Shown: one piece after another, positions 28,969 through 38,525 of the stretch
How positions within the stretch are numbered: the first letter of the stretch is position 1
Layout of the letters: each line of letters starts with the position of its first letter
Source of the DNA: Bradyrhizobium sp. sGM-13
Lineage (GTDB): Bacteria > Pseudomonadota > Alphaproteobacteria > Rhizobiales > Xanthobacteraceae
DNA length: 64,000 bases
Reading direction: 5' to 3'
Assembly: GCF_018398875.1 (NCBI RefSeq)
Contig: NZ_JAGWDK010000006.1
Location: 248,001-312,000 of the forward strand
Made by a program: the position numbers and the translations under genes
The notes under the pieces: generated by a model
Database searches by the model: none
Told to the model about the DNA's origin: nothing
The model's input: only the letters and a program-made list of their open reading frames with translations

Positions 28969-29685
28969 ATGCATGACTACGATGCGGAATACCGCCGCCT
29001 GAAGATAACCGGTCATCGGGGTTGGGCAGGAAGCGCGCAGGAGCGGAATCTTGCGCGCATGACCGATACGCTCGATCGGCTCGAGCGGGAATTCCTGCCA
29101 TCGCCACCGGCGAGAATTCTCGAGCTCGGCTGCGGCAACGGCATGTCGTGGTCACTACTGATGGCCGGAAAGGGCTACGAGGTGCACGGCATCGATATTT
29201 CGGAAATCGCGATCGTCTGGGCAAAAGAGCAATTCGCCGAACGCAGGCTTTCCGGCGCTTTCCGGAAAGGCAATGTTTGCGAGATGCCGTTCATTCCCGA
29301 CGCGTCGTTCGATATCGTGATGGATGGCAGTTGCCTGCATTGTCTGATCGGGTGCGATCGAACCCGGTGCCTTCAGGAAGTTCATCGAATCCTTCGAGCT
29401 GATGGCGTCTTCGTCGTCAGCACCATGTGCGGCTTGCCGAAATCCGACGACGCCAAGGCGCGCTTTGACCCGGTTAACGGTCAATTGTTGCAGGACGGCC
29501 GTGCGTACCGCACGCTGAAGCCGTTGAAGGATATTGTCCGCGAGGTGATGGACGCGCGCTTTGAGGTGCGAGAGAGCACGGTCAGCGTCAATCCGTGGTG
29601 GGACCATGCGACAATGGCTGTCGCATCGCGGAGACCGCGTAGCCCGGATGGAGCCAACGGCAATCGGGTCGCGCCGCGAACATAG
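28969..29685 (+). CDS. class I SAM-dependent methyltransferase
   Basis: 238 aa from ATG 28969 (a GTG at 28960 is equally possible). The SAM site is ILELGCGNGMSWSLLM, followed by VHGIDISEIAIVWA, GNVCEMPFIPDASFDIVMDG and HRILRADGVFVVSTMCG, the Methyltransf_11 order. The methyl acceptor is unknown. The last 17 or so residues (RRPRSPDGANGNRVAPRT) are encoded by an interspersed repeat (see 29637-29709), so the original end was probably nearer WWDHATMAVAS. Confidence 0.88.
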   Translation: MHDYDAEYRRLKITGHRGWAGSAQERNLARMTDTLDRLEREFLPSPPARILELGCGNGMSWSLLMAGKGYEVHGIDISEIAIVWAKEQFAERRLSGAFRKGNVCEMPFIPDASFDIVMDGSCLHCLIGCDRTRCLQEVHRILRADGVFVVSTMCGLPKSDDAKARFDPVNGQLLQDGRAYRTLKPLKDIVREVMDARFEVRESTVSVNPWWDHATMAVASRRPRSPDGANGNRVAPRT

Positions 29686-29709
29686 AACCCGGGTTACGCT
29701 TCGGGCTAC
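29637..29709. repeat. interspersed repeat, 'CGTAGCCCGG' family
   Basis: CGTAGCCCGGATGGAGCC at the left and CGGGTTACGCTTCGGGCTAC at the right form inverted ends. The left part is read as the C-terminal codons of the methyltransferase. The arms resemble the element at 15603-15683. Confidence 0.7.
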
Positions 29710-29722
29710 AAGCCCGCGTTAT

Positions 29723-30184
29723 TCAGCGAGGCTGATCGGCAACATCGGATACGCCGACGTGGTTGCGGTAAACCATGTCCCAGCCCTTCCAGCCGGTGAA
29801 GAGCAGGATGAGTACGACGATGAGCGATAGGACCAGACCCGTCGGGACAATGGCCGATGTTCCCTCAGTGTAGCGAGAATACCAGTTATAGAGCTCGATC
29901 AAGACCGCAACGACATTGCCGCCGGCATGCAGCCATGCGTCGTTGAGATTGCGGATGCGATCGTCCCCCATTAGGTCGATCACGCCCACGACCGCCGCGA
30001 GTGCGGCCATGATCAGGCCTATTCCCAGTAACCAGAGTGAGGCGGTGGCCCAGAAATCGTTCGAGGTTCTCCAGAATGCGACGTCAGATACGAACGCGAG
30101 AACGAAGCAGGCGACCGGAAACGGAATAAGCATGGGATGGATCGGGTGACCGGCAATTTGCGCCGTGGATTTTGGGTTGGTCAT
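29723..30184 (-). CDS. DUF2231 membrane protein
   Basis: 153 aa from the ATG at 30184, 7 nt after AGGAGG; the frame is open further up but without a site. DUF2231 signature GHPIHPMLIPFPVACFVLAF at the start, then four membrane segments (about 20-40, 48-70, 88-106, 115-135) and a last cytoplasmic stretch VYRNHVGVS. The histidine-rich HPIHPM suggests metal or haem binding, but no function is established. It stands alone between convergent and tandem genes. Confidence 0.9.
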   Translation of the reverse strand: MTNPKSTAQIAGHPIHPMLIPFPVACFVLAFVSDVAFWRTSNDFWATASLWLLGIGLIMAALAAVVGVIDLMGDDRIRNLNDAWLHAGGNVVAVLIELYNWYSRYTEGTSAIVPTGLVLSLIVVLILLFTGWKGWDMVYRNHVGVSDVADQPR

Positions 30185-30314
30185 GAATGCCTCCTGAATG
30201 GGCAATGGGCATTCAACTGCCTGTTGAAACGCGGGTTCCTGCGCCATGCTGCGGAGGGTCGAATGTGCGCCGCAAAAACTCAGGGAACGTCCGCTTCGCG
30301 ACATAGCGCCCGCT

Positions 30315-31397
30315 TCACTTCAGCAGCTTCAGCGGGTCGGCAGCTTTCTGCTTGAGTTGATCGAAGGTGCACTGCCGCGGCGCCTTGTCGGGCCGCCAGC
30401 GCAGGATCGAGGTGCCGTGGCGGAATCGCTCGCCGCTGAAATGATCGTAGCAGACCTCGATCACGAGTTTTGGCTTCAGCGGGCACCACTTTGCCGATCG
30501 CTCGGTGGACCATCGGCTCGGGCCGCCCGGCGCGTTGCCGGTGAAGCCGGGAGGCGCGATCAGCGGCTCGAGCCGATATGTCAGCGCCGGCTTGTCCGCC
30601 TGCTTGATCGCGGAGGTGAAGCCGACATGATGCAGAAGCCCCTTGTCATCATAGAGACCGAGCAGCAGCGAGCCGACGACTTTCCGGTTCGCGATTCTGT
30701 TGGTGGCGTAACGGAAGCCGCCGACGACGCAATCGGCGCTGCGGAATTTCTTGATCTTCTGCATGCCGTCGCGGTTGCCGGCCTGATAGGGCAGGTCGAC
30801 GCGCTTGGCGATCACGCCATCCGAACCGCGGCCGGCTTGTTTCAGCCATTTCTGGGCGGTTGTGTAGCTCGTGGTGAGCGGCGACAGACGAAACGTCGGG
30901 CTGGATTTGAACTGGGCTTTCGCAAACGCTTCCAGCGCTGGCCGGCGTATCCGCAAAGGCGATGCGGCAAGCTTCTTGTCCGCCGTGGTCGCCAACAGGT
31001 CGAAGGCGATAAACAGCGCCGGCGTTTCCTCCGAAAGCTTTTTTACCCGGCTGGCGGCGGGATGAATCCGCTGCAGCAGATCGTCGAATGAAAATGCCTT
31101 GCCATGCGGCACGACGATTTCGCCGTCGAGCAGAAAGCTGGTCGCCTTCAATGCAAGCGCTGAGCGAACCAGTTCGGGAAAGTAGCGGGTGAGATCCTCG
31201 CCGGACTTGGAGCGAAGGTCGACCTTGTCGCCGTGGCGGGACAGCAGGCAGCGAAAGCCATCCCATTTCGGCTCGTATTGCCATTCCGCGCCGCGCGGGA
31301 TGACATCGACCGAGCGTGCTTCCATCGCCGTCAGCGGGGCGGAGCGCCGCCGAGCCTTTCCAGGTGGCAGGCTCGAGAACTCTTCAACGCGAGACAT
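30315..31397 (-). CDS. ATP-dependent DNA ligase (LigC/LigD-ligase type)
   Basis: 360 aa, the length of a stand-alone ligase: adenylation domain plus OB fold. Motif I is YEPKWDGFR with nucleotidyl Lys44; motif III FLLDGEIVV; IIIa LFIAFDLLA; IV SDGVIAKR; V QKIKKFRSADCVVGGF. The C-terminal part (EVCYDHFSGERFRHGTSILR) matches the OB domain of LigD-like ligases. There is no polymerase or nuclease domain and no ku gene nearby. It would seal nicks, perhaps in a backup repair route such as NHEJ or base excision. Confidence 0.92.
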   Translation of the reverse strand: MSRVEEFSSLPPGKARRRSAPLTAMEARSVDVIPRGAEWQYEPKWDGFRCLLSRHGDKVDLRSKSGEDLTRYFPELVRSALALKATSFLLDGEIVVPHGKAFSFDDLLQRIHPAASRVKKLSEETPALFIAFDLLATTADKKLAASPLRIRRPALEAFAKAQFKSSPTFRLSPLTTSYTTAQKWLKQAGRGSDGVIAKRVDLPYQAGNRDGMQKIKKFRSADCVVGGFRYATNRIANRKVVGSLLLGLYDDKGLLHHVGFTSAIKQADKPALTYRLEPLIAPPGFTGNAPGGPSRWSTERSAKWCPLKPKLVIEVCYDHFSGERFRHGTSILRWRPDKAPRQCTFDQLKQKAADPLKLLK

Positions 31398-31412
31398 ACC
31401 GTCTCAACGCAA

Positions 31413-31435
31413 ACGGCCGGCTATTCGCCGGCCGT
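31413..31435 (-). terminator. stem-loop between trxA and the ligase gene
   Basis: ACGGCCGGC-TATTC-GCCGGCCGT, a perfect 9-bp stem 31 bp past the trxA stop (minus strand). It is positioned to end the addB-addA-trxA transcript. Confidence 0.6.
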
Positions 31436-31465
31436 TCTCTTAAAAAATTGTCGGCTTACGGTCGA

Positions 31466-31786
31466 TCAAACCGCCGCAGTGATCCACTGCTGCAGCTTCG
31501 CCTTCGGCGCGGCGCCGACCTGGCGGGAGGCCATCTCGCCGCCCTTGAAGATCATCAGGGTCGGGATCGACATCACGCCGTATTTGGAGGCCGTCTTCGG
31601 GCTCTCGTCGACGTTCAGCTTCACGATCTTGACCTTGTCGCCCATCGCGCCGGAAATCTCGTCGAGCGCAGGCGCAATCATGCGACAGGGGCCGCACCAT
31701 TCGGCCCAGAAGTCGACGACCACCGGCCCGGTCGCCTTGAGCACTTCGGCTTCGAAATCGGCGTCAGAAACCTTGCCAACGGCCAT
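31466..31786 (-). CDS. trxA: thioredoxin
   Basis: 106 aa, classical. The active site WCGPC has cysteines 31 and 34, and the cis-proline loop is SIPTLMIFKGG. It reduces protein disulfides such as ribonucleotide reductase and methionine sulfoxide reductase. Downstream of addB-addA, the conserved alphaproteobacterial order; a stem-loop in the gap (31817-31841) may reduce read-through from addA. ATG 31786 has GAGGTAATTCCC before it. Confidence 0.97.
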   Translation of the reverse strand: MAVGKVSDADFEAEVLKATGPVVVDFWAEWCGPCRMIAPALDEISGAMGDKVKIVKLNVDESPKTASKYGVMSIPTLMIFKGGEMASRQVGAAPKAKLQQWITAAV

Positions 31787-31816
31787 GGGAATTACCTCGT
31801 TTGGTTAGAAACTAAG

Positions 31817-31841
31817 GGGCGCGGTCAAGAATCGCGCCCCG
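31817..31841 (-). terminator. stem-loop between addA and trxA
   Basis: GGGGCGCG-N9-CGCGCCCC, 8-bp perfect stem, followed on the minus strand by TTAGTTT. It may be a partial terminator so that trxA is expressed mostly from its own promoter. Confidence 0.5.
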
Positions 31842-31890
31842 GGTATGATGTGGCAAACCTATGAACGCGATCCTGCCGGGTCAAGCGCGG

Positions 31891-34800
31891 TCACGCCGAG
31901 ATGATGGATGCCAGCTCGGCCTCCAGCGCGGAAGCGGAAATCTCCATCAATTCAGAGGTTTCGGTCCAAAGCAGCGCCGCCCGCACCGGGCGCTGGGGAT
32001 AAAGCTTGCCGAGCACCGCCCGGTACAGCGCGAGCTGGCGGACATAGCCCCTCGGCGCCTCCTCGGGCCGGCCTGGCGGGGCGTGATTGGTCTTGAAATC
32101 GACGATCAGGACTTCGCGCTCCGTCACCACGAGGCGGTCGATCTGCCCGGACACCAGCGCCGGCCGTCCGCCCGGCCGCTCCAGCCGCCCGACGATCGAG
32201 ACTTCGGCGCGGCTGCCCGGGGCGAAAGCGTGCGCAAACCGCGCATCGGCGATCAAGGCGAGCGTGCTTTCGGCCAGCACCTGCCGCTCCTCGTCGGTCC
32301 AGCCATCGGCATTGCGGGCCAGATAGGTCAGCGCGGCCTCCCGCCGGCGCTCGGCGGCGACGTCGGGCAGCGACTGCAGAAGCCGGTGCACCAATGTGCC
32401 GCGCTGCAGGGCGCGGGCGCGCTTCGTGAGCGACTCCGCCGTCCGGACCGGGCGGCTGTCGCTGTCAGCGGGGTCCGAAGGCCGCAACAGACTTTCCGAG
32501 GAAATTTCGGGCTGCGCCGGCGTCAGTAGCCAGGTGGGCAGCACGATCGGCGCCGCCGGGGATGACGCAGCAGGCGGAGCGGCCGAGGGCGCGGACTCCT
32601 CGGGCCGCGTATAGCGCTTTACCCGGCCTATGGCGGTCTCGATCTCCTGAAGCTGCAAGGTGGAGCCGTCGAGCCCCTTGGCGATCAGATCGTACCAGGA
32701 CAGCGGCCGGACACTTTTCATGTTGCCGGGCATGCAGCCGCCGACGATCAGGCGGTCCGCTGCGCGCGTCATCGCGACATAGAGCAGACGGCGGTATTCA
32801 TCCTCGGTATCGTCGATCATCGCGGCGCGGGCGGCGGCGACAGCCGGTGGGTCCTCCGCCTTGCGGCCGGCCCACACCACCACACCCGGCGCATGCGGAT
32901 CGGCATTGCCCAACGGCAGGTTGATGAGCTTCAGCCGCTGCGTATCCGAGGGTGAGGTCGTGGTGTCCACCAGGAACACGACGGACGCTTCCAGGCCCTT
33001 GGCGCCATGCACCGTCATGACGCGAACCTCGTCGCGCGAGATCTCCATGTCGCGCTTTACTTCGAGATCGGCGGTGCGCAACCAGGCCATGAAACCCTGC
33101 AGCGAAGCCGGCGCCTTGCGTTCATAGCTCAGCGCCAGCTCCAGAAACTCATCCAGCGCGTCGTTCGCCTCGTGCCCAAGCCGCCGCAGGATTCGTGCGC
33201 GGCCGCCATCGCCGCCGAGCAGCCAGGCATAGAACGCAAACGGCGTTTCGCTGGCAAAGCGGCGCTCGCACTGCTCGAGCCGCCACAGCGCATCCCTCAG
33301 CCGGCCATCAGCCGCGGCGCGCGCGGTCAATGCGGCGCGCAACGATCCCTTGCGCTGCCAGGCGATCTTGAACAGGTCGTCATCGTCGAGCCCGAACAGC
33401 GGGCTCTTGAGCGCCACCGCCAGCGCCAGATCGTCCTGCGGCAGCAGCAGCGCGTCGGCGAGGTTCATCAGGTCGATGATCGCGATGTGCTCGGTCAGCT
33501 TGAGGCGGTCGGCGCCGGCGACCGGGATGCCGGCGTGCTTCAGCGCCTGGATCACGGCGTCAAACGCGTTGCCGCGCCGCCGCACCAGGACCAGCATGTC
33601 GCCATAGCGCAGCGGGCGGCGGTCGTTTTTGCTGCCGGTCATCGCACCGCTGCCGACCAGCGTCTTGATCTCGGCCTGGATGCGCCGGGCCAGCTTCACT
33701 TCGGGGCTGGTCGCGGAGACGCCGTCGAACGGTGCGCGCCAGCCCTCGATATCCTGCCGGTCATCGGCTTCCGCCAGCTCCCAGAGATCGATCTGGCCCG
33801 GACCAGCATCGGCCAGCGCATGATGGATCGGGTTGCCGATATCGACCGCGTGAATGCTGCGGTAGATATCCTGCTCGCGAAACACCTGATCGACCGCGTG
33901 GAGGATCTCCGGTCCGGAGCGGAACGAATAGGTGAAGGATACCGGATCAAACTTCAGCCCGGCACCCTCGAACTTCCGCTGCAAGGCGCGGCGGCGCAGG
34001 TCGAATTCGCGGGGGGCCGCGCCCTGGAACGAAAAGATCGACTGCTTCTCGTCGCCGACCGCGAACACCGTTCGCACCACGCCATCGCGCGCGCCGGCAC
34101 CCGAAGTGAATTCAGAGATGATGTGCGCGACGATATCCCATTGCCGCGGGCTGGTGTCCTGCGCCTCGTCGATCAGCACATGGTCGACGCCGCGATCGAG
34201 CTTGTAATGCACCCAGCCCGAGGAAACGCGGTCGAGCATTTCCAGCGTCTTATCGATCAGGTCGTCATAGTCGAGCAGGCCGCGCTCCTGCTTCTCACGG
34301 CGGTAGTTCGCCGCTGCAGCGGTTGCGATATATAGCAGCGCCTCGGTGCGGTCGCGTGCCACAACCGCACGTCGCCGTTCGATCAGGGGAAGGACGCGGC
34401 CGACTTCCGAATCGAACAATCGACCAACCGCAGGATGCTTTTTGACAAAGCTGTTGGTGACGACCGTTGCTCTGGGCGTGCGTTCATCTGTGAGAAATAA
34501 TCCGAGATACGCGTCAACTTGGGCAGCCCCGGTAAATGCCAGCGCCTCACGAAGTCGGTCGGCCTGTTTCTGGTCGGCTTTACTGCTAGTATCCAGAACC
34601 AGGGCGATTTCCCGCCATTGCGATCGCGGCAGGTTGGGTCCTTCAACGATCTCACGCTCGACGTCTTCAATGCGATCATCGGGACCGACGCCGAGTGCGG
34701 CTGAAATCTGCGCGGCGGCCGCTTGCGCGCTACCGGCGGCATCCGTCCAGGCCATGAAATGATCGCGGCTGAGACAGGCCTCGCGCACGACGTCCTTGAA

Positions 34801-35385
34801 GGTGACGTCGGCAGCGCTCGCCATCGCGGTCATCAGCGCGCGCCCGGTCGCGCTGTCTGGGTTGCGCGAGGCCTCGAGGAAAACCGCGAGATTGGCGCGC
34901 TCCATCATCTCGTTCTGGTCGCGCTCATCGAGCACGGCGAACCGCGCCGGCACGTTGGCCTCGAACGGGAATTGCTGCAGCAGCCGCGTGCACAGCGCAT
35001 GGATGGTTTGCACCTTCAGCCCGCCCGGCGTCTCCAGCGCGCAGGCGAACAGTTTGCGCGCCGATTTGCGCAGGCGTGCGCTGGGATGGGGAATGCCGGC
35101 CTCGCGGATCGCCGCGTCCAGCGCGTCGTCGTCGAGCGTTACCCAATGGCCGAGTGTGGTGAACACGCGCTCCGCCATGTTGGCGGCGGCGGCTTTCGTG
35201 AAGGTGATGCAGAGAATTTTCTCCGGCGCCACGCCGTCGAGCAAGAGCCGGATCACCCGCTGCACCAGCACATGCGTCTTGCCCGAGCCCGCATTCGCCG
35301 AGACGAAGGCGGACGCCGCCGGATCGGACGCACGCGCCTGCGTCGCGCGAACGGCGTCGGGGATGATGCGCCGGGCCTTCACCAT
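31891..35385 (-). CDS. addA: AddA, double-strand break repair helicase-nuclease
   Basis: 1164 aa from the ATG at 35385, which overlaps the addB stop by 7 nt; an ATG at 35418 is possible but would overlap further. UvrD-type helicase motifs: Walker A VSANAGSGKTHVLVQRV, ITFTKAAAANMAERV, DYDDLI, VLIDEAQDTSPRQW, FAVGDEKQSIFSFQGA, then MTVHGAKGLEASVVFLVDT and YVAMTRAADRLIVGG. The RecB-family nuclease follows at the C-terminus (SGQIDRLVV, VLIVDFKTNHAPP). With AddB it resects broken ends and loads RecA, replacing RecBCD. Confidence 0.95.
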   Translation of the reverse strand: MVKARRIIPDAVRATQARASDPAASAFVSANAGSGKTHVLVQRVIRLLLDGVAPEKILCITFTKAAAANMAERVFTTLGHWVTLDDDALDAAIREAGIPHPSARLRKSARKLFACALETPGGLKVQTIHALCTRLLQQFPFEANVPARFAVLDERDQNEMMERANLAVFLEASRNPDSATGRALMTAMASAADVTFKDVVREACLSRDHFMAWTDAAGSAQAAAAQISAALGVGPDDRIEDVEREIVEGPNLPRSQWREIALVLDTSSKADQKQADRLREALAFTGAAQVDAYLGLFLTDERTPRATVVTNSFVKKHPAVGRLFDSEVGRVLPLIERRRAVVARDRTEALLYIATAAAANYRREKQERGLLDYDDLIDKTLEMLDRVSSGWVHYKLDRGVDHVLIDEAQDTSPRQWDIVAHIISEFTSGAGARDGVVRTVFAVGDEKQSIFSFQGAAPREFDLRRRALQRKFEGAGLKFDPVSFTYSFRSGPEILHAVDQVFREQDIYRSIHAVDIGNPIHHALADAGPGQIDLWELAEADDRQDIEGWRAPFDGVSATSPEVKLARRIQAEIKTLVGSGAMTGSKNDRRPLRYGDMLVLVRRRGNAFDAVIQALKHAGIPVAGADRLKLTEHIAIIDLMNLADALLLPQDDLALAVALKSPLFGLDDDDLFKIAWQRKGSLRAALTARAAADGRLRDALWRLEQCERRFASETPFAFYAWLLGGDGGRARILRRLGHEANDALDEFLELALSYERKAPASLQGFMAWLRTADLEVKRDMEISRDEVRVMTVHGAKGLEASVVFLVDTTTSPSDTQRLKLINLPLGNADPHAPGVVVWAGRKAEDPPAVAAARAAMIDDTEDEYRRLLYVAMTRAADRLIVGGCMPGNMKSVRPLSWYDLIAKGLDGSTLQLQEIETAIGRVKRYTRPEESAPSAAPPAASSPAAPIVLPTWLLTPAQPEISSESLLRPSDPADSDSRPVRTAESLTKRARALQRGTLVHRLLQSLPDVAAERRREAALTYLARNADGWTDEERQVLAESTLALIADARFAHAFAPGSRAEVSIVGRLERPGGRPALVSGQIDRLVVTEREVLIVDFKTNHAPPGRPEEAPRGYVRQLALYRAVLGKLYPQRPVRAALLWTETSELMEISASALEAELASIISA

Positions 35386-38300
35386 TCCTCGATTCCCAAA
35401 CCGCCGGCCGCCGACCATTCCTTGATCCGGGCGAGGTCGTCATAGGCGCCGTAGCGGTTCGACCACGTCGACAGGTTCAAAGAGGTATAGGCGGTCTCCA
35501 CGTTCTCGAATTTGCGGATCAGCGCCTCGAGCTGTTCGCGCGCGTAGTCGGCCGCTTCGTCCGGCCGCTGCGGCGTATCGTTGTTCCTGATTTTCAGTTC
35601 CAGCGAGCGCTGCTCGCCGGGCGGATTGTTGCCGCTAAGCCTGACATAGACGAGTTCGCCGACGGACGAGCCGGCGTGGATATTCTCAAACCCTCCCTCG
35701 CGCAGGATTGCGGCCTCCAGCGTCAGTTGCGGCGACAGGCCCATCCGCACTTGCTTGCCGGTCGGCGGCTGTCCGGTCTTATAGTCGAGGATCGCAAAAC
35801 TGCCGTCATGGCGCTGCTCGATCCGGTCGGCGCGCGCGGACAGCGTGAAGATGCGCTCGTTGTCGAGCGCAATCTTGATCTCGCCCCTGATCTCAGCGGC
35901 AATCTTCTCGATGTCGTCGCGCCGCGCCTTTTCCCATTCCGCAAACCAGGCGGCGATGCGCTGAAACCGCGGCCACCACAGCGCCCGCGCCTCCGGCCGC
36001 TCCATCAGCGGGGCGAAATATTTCTCGCCGATGCCGCGCAGCGCCAGCGCGGGCTCTGGCGGAAGCGCGTCGGCGAATTCTTGCGTGAATTCGCCGAGCG
36101 CGTCATGGATCGCCGAGCCGCGGTCGGCCGCCGACAATGGCATGTCGACGGGATCGAGCGGATCGAGCCGCAAAATATACTTTGCGTAGATCGTATAGGG
36201 ATCGCGCAGCCAGTCCTCGATCGCGGTGACCGACAGCTTGAGCGGCCGCGTCTCGACCGGCGGCTTCGGCGCCGGCTGCTCGATCGGCTTGACCTCGTCG
36301 GGCTGATCCAGTTCGGCGGCGAAGCGGACGTAATTTTCTCCGGCACGTTTGGCTTTCTCCCAGCGCGGTTCACCGGCCACCGCCTCCAGGCGGTGCAGGA
36401 AGCGCGAGGCGACCGCCGGCGCGCCGCCGACTTTTGCCGCGTGGGTGAGAATCACATCTGGCGTGCCCAGCAATTGCGCGAAGTCGTGGGCGGAGAGGCC
36501 GATGCGCCGCTCCGGCAGATCGAGGCCGAGTTCATGGCGCATCGGCCGGCTGAGCCAAGGATCGACTCGCGGCGCCGGCGGCCACACGCCTTCGACCAGC
36601 CCGCCAAGGATGACGCGGTCGGATTCGGTCAGCCGCGCTTCGAGCTGGCCGTAGATTTGGAGTTGTGCATTCGCGGATTCCGGCCGCCGCACCATGCGGT
36701 CGGCATAGGCAGTCTGGAATACATCGGGGTAATCGCCGAGCTGGACCATCAGGCCGCTCGGCTTTTGCTCGGCCAGCAGGTCGTCGAACGCGGCTGACAG
36801 GGCCGAGCCTTGGGCTTCCTCGAAGACGATCGCCACGCCGTTCGGATCCGAGGACAGCGCGATCAGCGTTTCGCGATGGCGCAGCGCCAGCTCTGCGAAA
36901 TCGTACGGCTTTGATGAGCCCATGATTTCCAGCGGCGACAGCGCCTTCTGCAACGCCGCGATCAGAGCCTGGGCCTGATCGAGTTCGTCATCCCTTAGTT
37001 TCGCGCGCGGCTCCGAAGCATGAAGGGAGGAGGTTTCCTCGCGCCTGAGTTTTCCAAGCTCGACGCGAAAACGATCGAAGTCGCGCGCCAAGCCGGCCGT
37101 TCCTGCCTGCGGCCGGGTGCCGCGCAGCAGCGCCAGTTCAAGGGTCTCGATAGCATGTTTGAAGGCGCCGGATGCGCCACCAAGCCGAAACAGCGGATGC
37201 TTCAGCAGCGCCAGCAGCGTCGGAGGCTCCAGCCCCTGGGCGGCGGCTTCCGCAGCGAGGCGGGCAAAAATGCCGCTTGGCGTATCCATCAGTGCGTCGC
37301 CGCCGGAATCATCGAATTCGAGATTCCAGCGCCTGAGCGCCGCCATCACCCGCCGTGCCAGCGCGCGATCCGGCGTCACCAGCGCGGCTGATTTACCGAG
37401 GTGCCGCGCCTCGCGCATCGCCACGGCGATCGCCAGCGCCTCCATCTCCGAATTGGGCGCTTCGACGACGGCGAGATTTGCCATGCCGGCCGCGATCCTC
37501 GCAGATACCTCCGGCTGCGCCAGCCGGTCGTGCCATTGCTCGGTCGCCGTGGACGGGCGCATCGTCTCCGATACCAGTACTTCCCGGCCCTGCGGTGCGG
37601 GCGTGCCGAGAATTTCGACGTCGCTTCGCTTGATGCCAAAGCGATCCAGCAATCCATGCATCGCGAATTGCGGGTGGTTCGAGGAGGGCTGCGTGGTGAA
37701 TTTGCCCTGCGCGTCCCTGACGCCGCCAATCGTCTGCCAGGCTTCCTCGTCGAGATCAGTGTCGAGCCCCGGCAGCACCACCGCGCCCTGCTTCAGGTGG
37801 GCTACGGCAGTGAGGAATTTCGCGGTTGCCGGCATCGAGCCGGTCGAGCCGGCCGCGACCACCGGCCCCTCATGATGTGCGGTCAGGCGCGCGGCTTCCG
37901 CCTCAATCAGGCGGTCGCGCCGTTCCGCAGGCTCGATCCTGCCGATTTCCTTTAAATGCTCCGGCCATGCCTTGCGCGCGATGCGCAGGAATTCCAGCGA
38001 GTGCTGCCAATATTTGTCGAATTGGTCGGGCACCAGCCTGTCGAGCGCTTCCCAGGCGACGCCGCGCGTCACCATGTCGTCCATCAGCCGCGCCAGGTCG
38101 CCGGCCAGCGCCAGCGTCGAGGCCGGGCCGCCGACCACGAGCGGCGCCGACACCGGGCTTTTTGCCCATGCCGCAACTAGATGCGCCAGCGTCAAGCGAC
38201 GTTCCAGTTCACCAAGTTTTGGCGGAATGTCGAGCGGCGCGACGCTGCTGAATTGTTCGGAACCTTCCGCAAACGCCAGCTCGTCCTCGTCGATGTCGCC

Positions 38301-38525
38301 GAGCGCGACAATGCGCGGCAGGATCGCGGCATCCGCCTTCAGCTCATCAAGAAATATCTCCCGCGCCAGCCGCCCGGCACGCCGGGTCGGCAGATAGAGC
38401 GTTGCCGTTGCGAGATTCAGCGGATCTTTGCGCGCCTCGAATCCCTCGACCAGCCGGCCGTCGACCAGCGCCGCGATGACGGCGCGCAGGAACGGTGCGG
38501 AGACGGGAACGCTGAAAACGCGCAT
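35379..38525 (-). CDS. addB: AddB, double-strand break repair nuclease subunit
   Basis: 1048 aa. The N-terminal helicase-like region begins LNLATATLYLPTRRAGRLA with a degenerate Walker A (no GKT), as in AddB elsewhere. The RecB-type nuclease is C-terminal: GSAIHDALGEF and FAILDYKTGQPPTGKQV carry the metal ligands and Lys. Reading the whole chain I find no cysteine, so the four-Cys iron-sulfur cluster known in Bacillus AddB cannot form. It is the partner of AddA, with the two frames overlapping. Confidence 0.93.
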   Translation of the reverse strand: MRVFSVPVSAPFLRAVIAALVDGRLVEGFEARKDPLNLATATLYLPTRRAGRLAREIFLDELKADAAILPRIVALGDIDEDELAFAEGSEQFSSVAPLDIPPKLGELERRLTLAHLVAAWAKSPVSAPLVVGGPASTLALAGDLARLMDDMVTRGVAWEALDRLVPDQFDKYWQHSLEFLRIARKAWPEHLKEIGRIEPAERRDRLIEAEAARLTAHHEGPVVAAGSTGSMPATAKFLTAVAHLKQGAVVLPGLDTDLDEEAWQTIGGVRDAQGKFTTQPSSNHPQFAMHGLLDRFGIKRSDVEILGTPAPQGREVLVSETMRPSTATEQWHDRLAQPEVSARIAAGMANLAVVEAPNSEMEALAIAVAMREARHLGKSAALVTPDRALARRVMAALRRWNLEFDDSGGDALMDTPSGIFARLAAEAAAQGLEPPTLLALLKHPLFRLGGASGAFKHAIETLELALLRGTRPQAGTAGLARDFDRFRVELGKLRREETSSLHASEPRAKLRDDELDQAQALIAALQKALSPLEIMGSSKPYDFAELALRHRETLIALSSDPNGVAIVFEEAQGSALSAAFDDLLAEQKPSGLMVQLGDYPDVFQTAYADRMVRRPESANAQLQIYGQLEARLTESDRVILGGLVEGVWPPAPRVDPWLSRPMRHELGLDLPERRIGLSAHDFAQLLGTPDVILTHAAKVGGAPAVASRFLHRLEAVAGEPRWEKAKRAGENYVRFAAELDQPDEVKPIEQPAPKPPVETRPLKLSVTAIEDWLRDPYTIYAKYILRLDPLDPVDMPLSAADRGSAIHDALGEFTQEFADALPPEPALALRGIGEKYFAPLMERPEARALWWPRFQRIAAWFAEWEKARRDDIEKIAAEIRGEIKIALDNERIFTLSARADRIEQRHDGSFAILDYKTGQPPTGKQVRMGLSPQLTLEAAILREGGFENIHAGSSVGELVYVRLSGNNPPGEQRSLELKIRNNDTPQRPDEAADYAREQLEALIRKFENVETAYTSLNLSTWSNRYGAYDDLARIKEWSAAGGLGIEEW

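Noticed and set aside
29717..31397. A mobile or NHEJ island containing DUF2231 and the DNA ligase
   Set aside because: No ku, polymerase, integrase or transposase is seen, and base composition looks like the neighbours.
33007..34335. A 442-codon plus-strand frame inside addA
   Set aside because: It is a shadow of addA, whose helicase motifs lie across the same bases.
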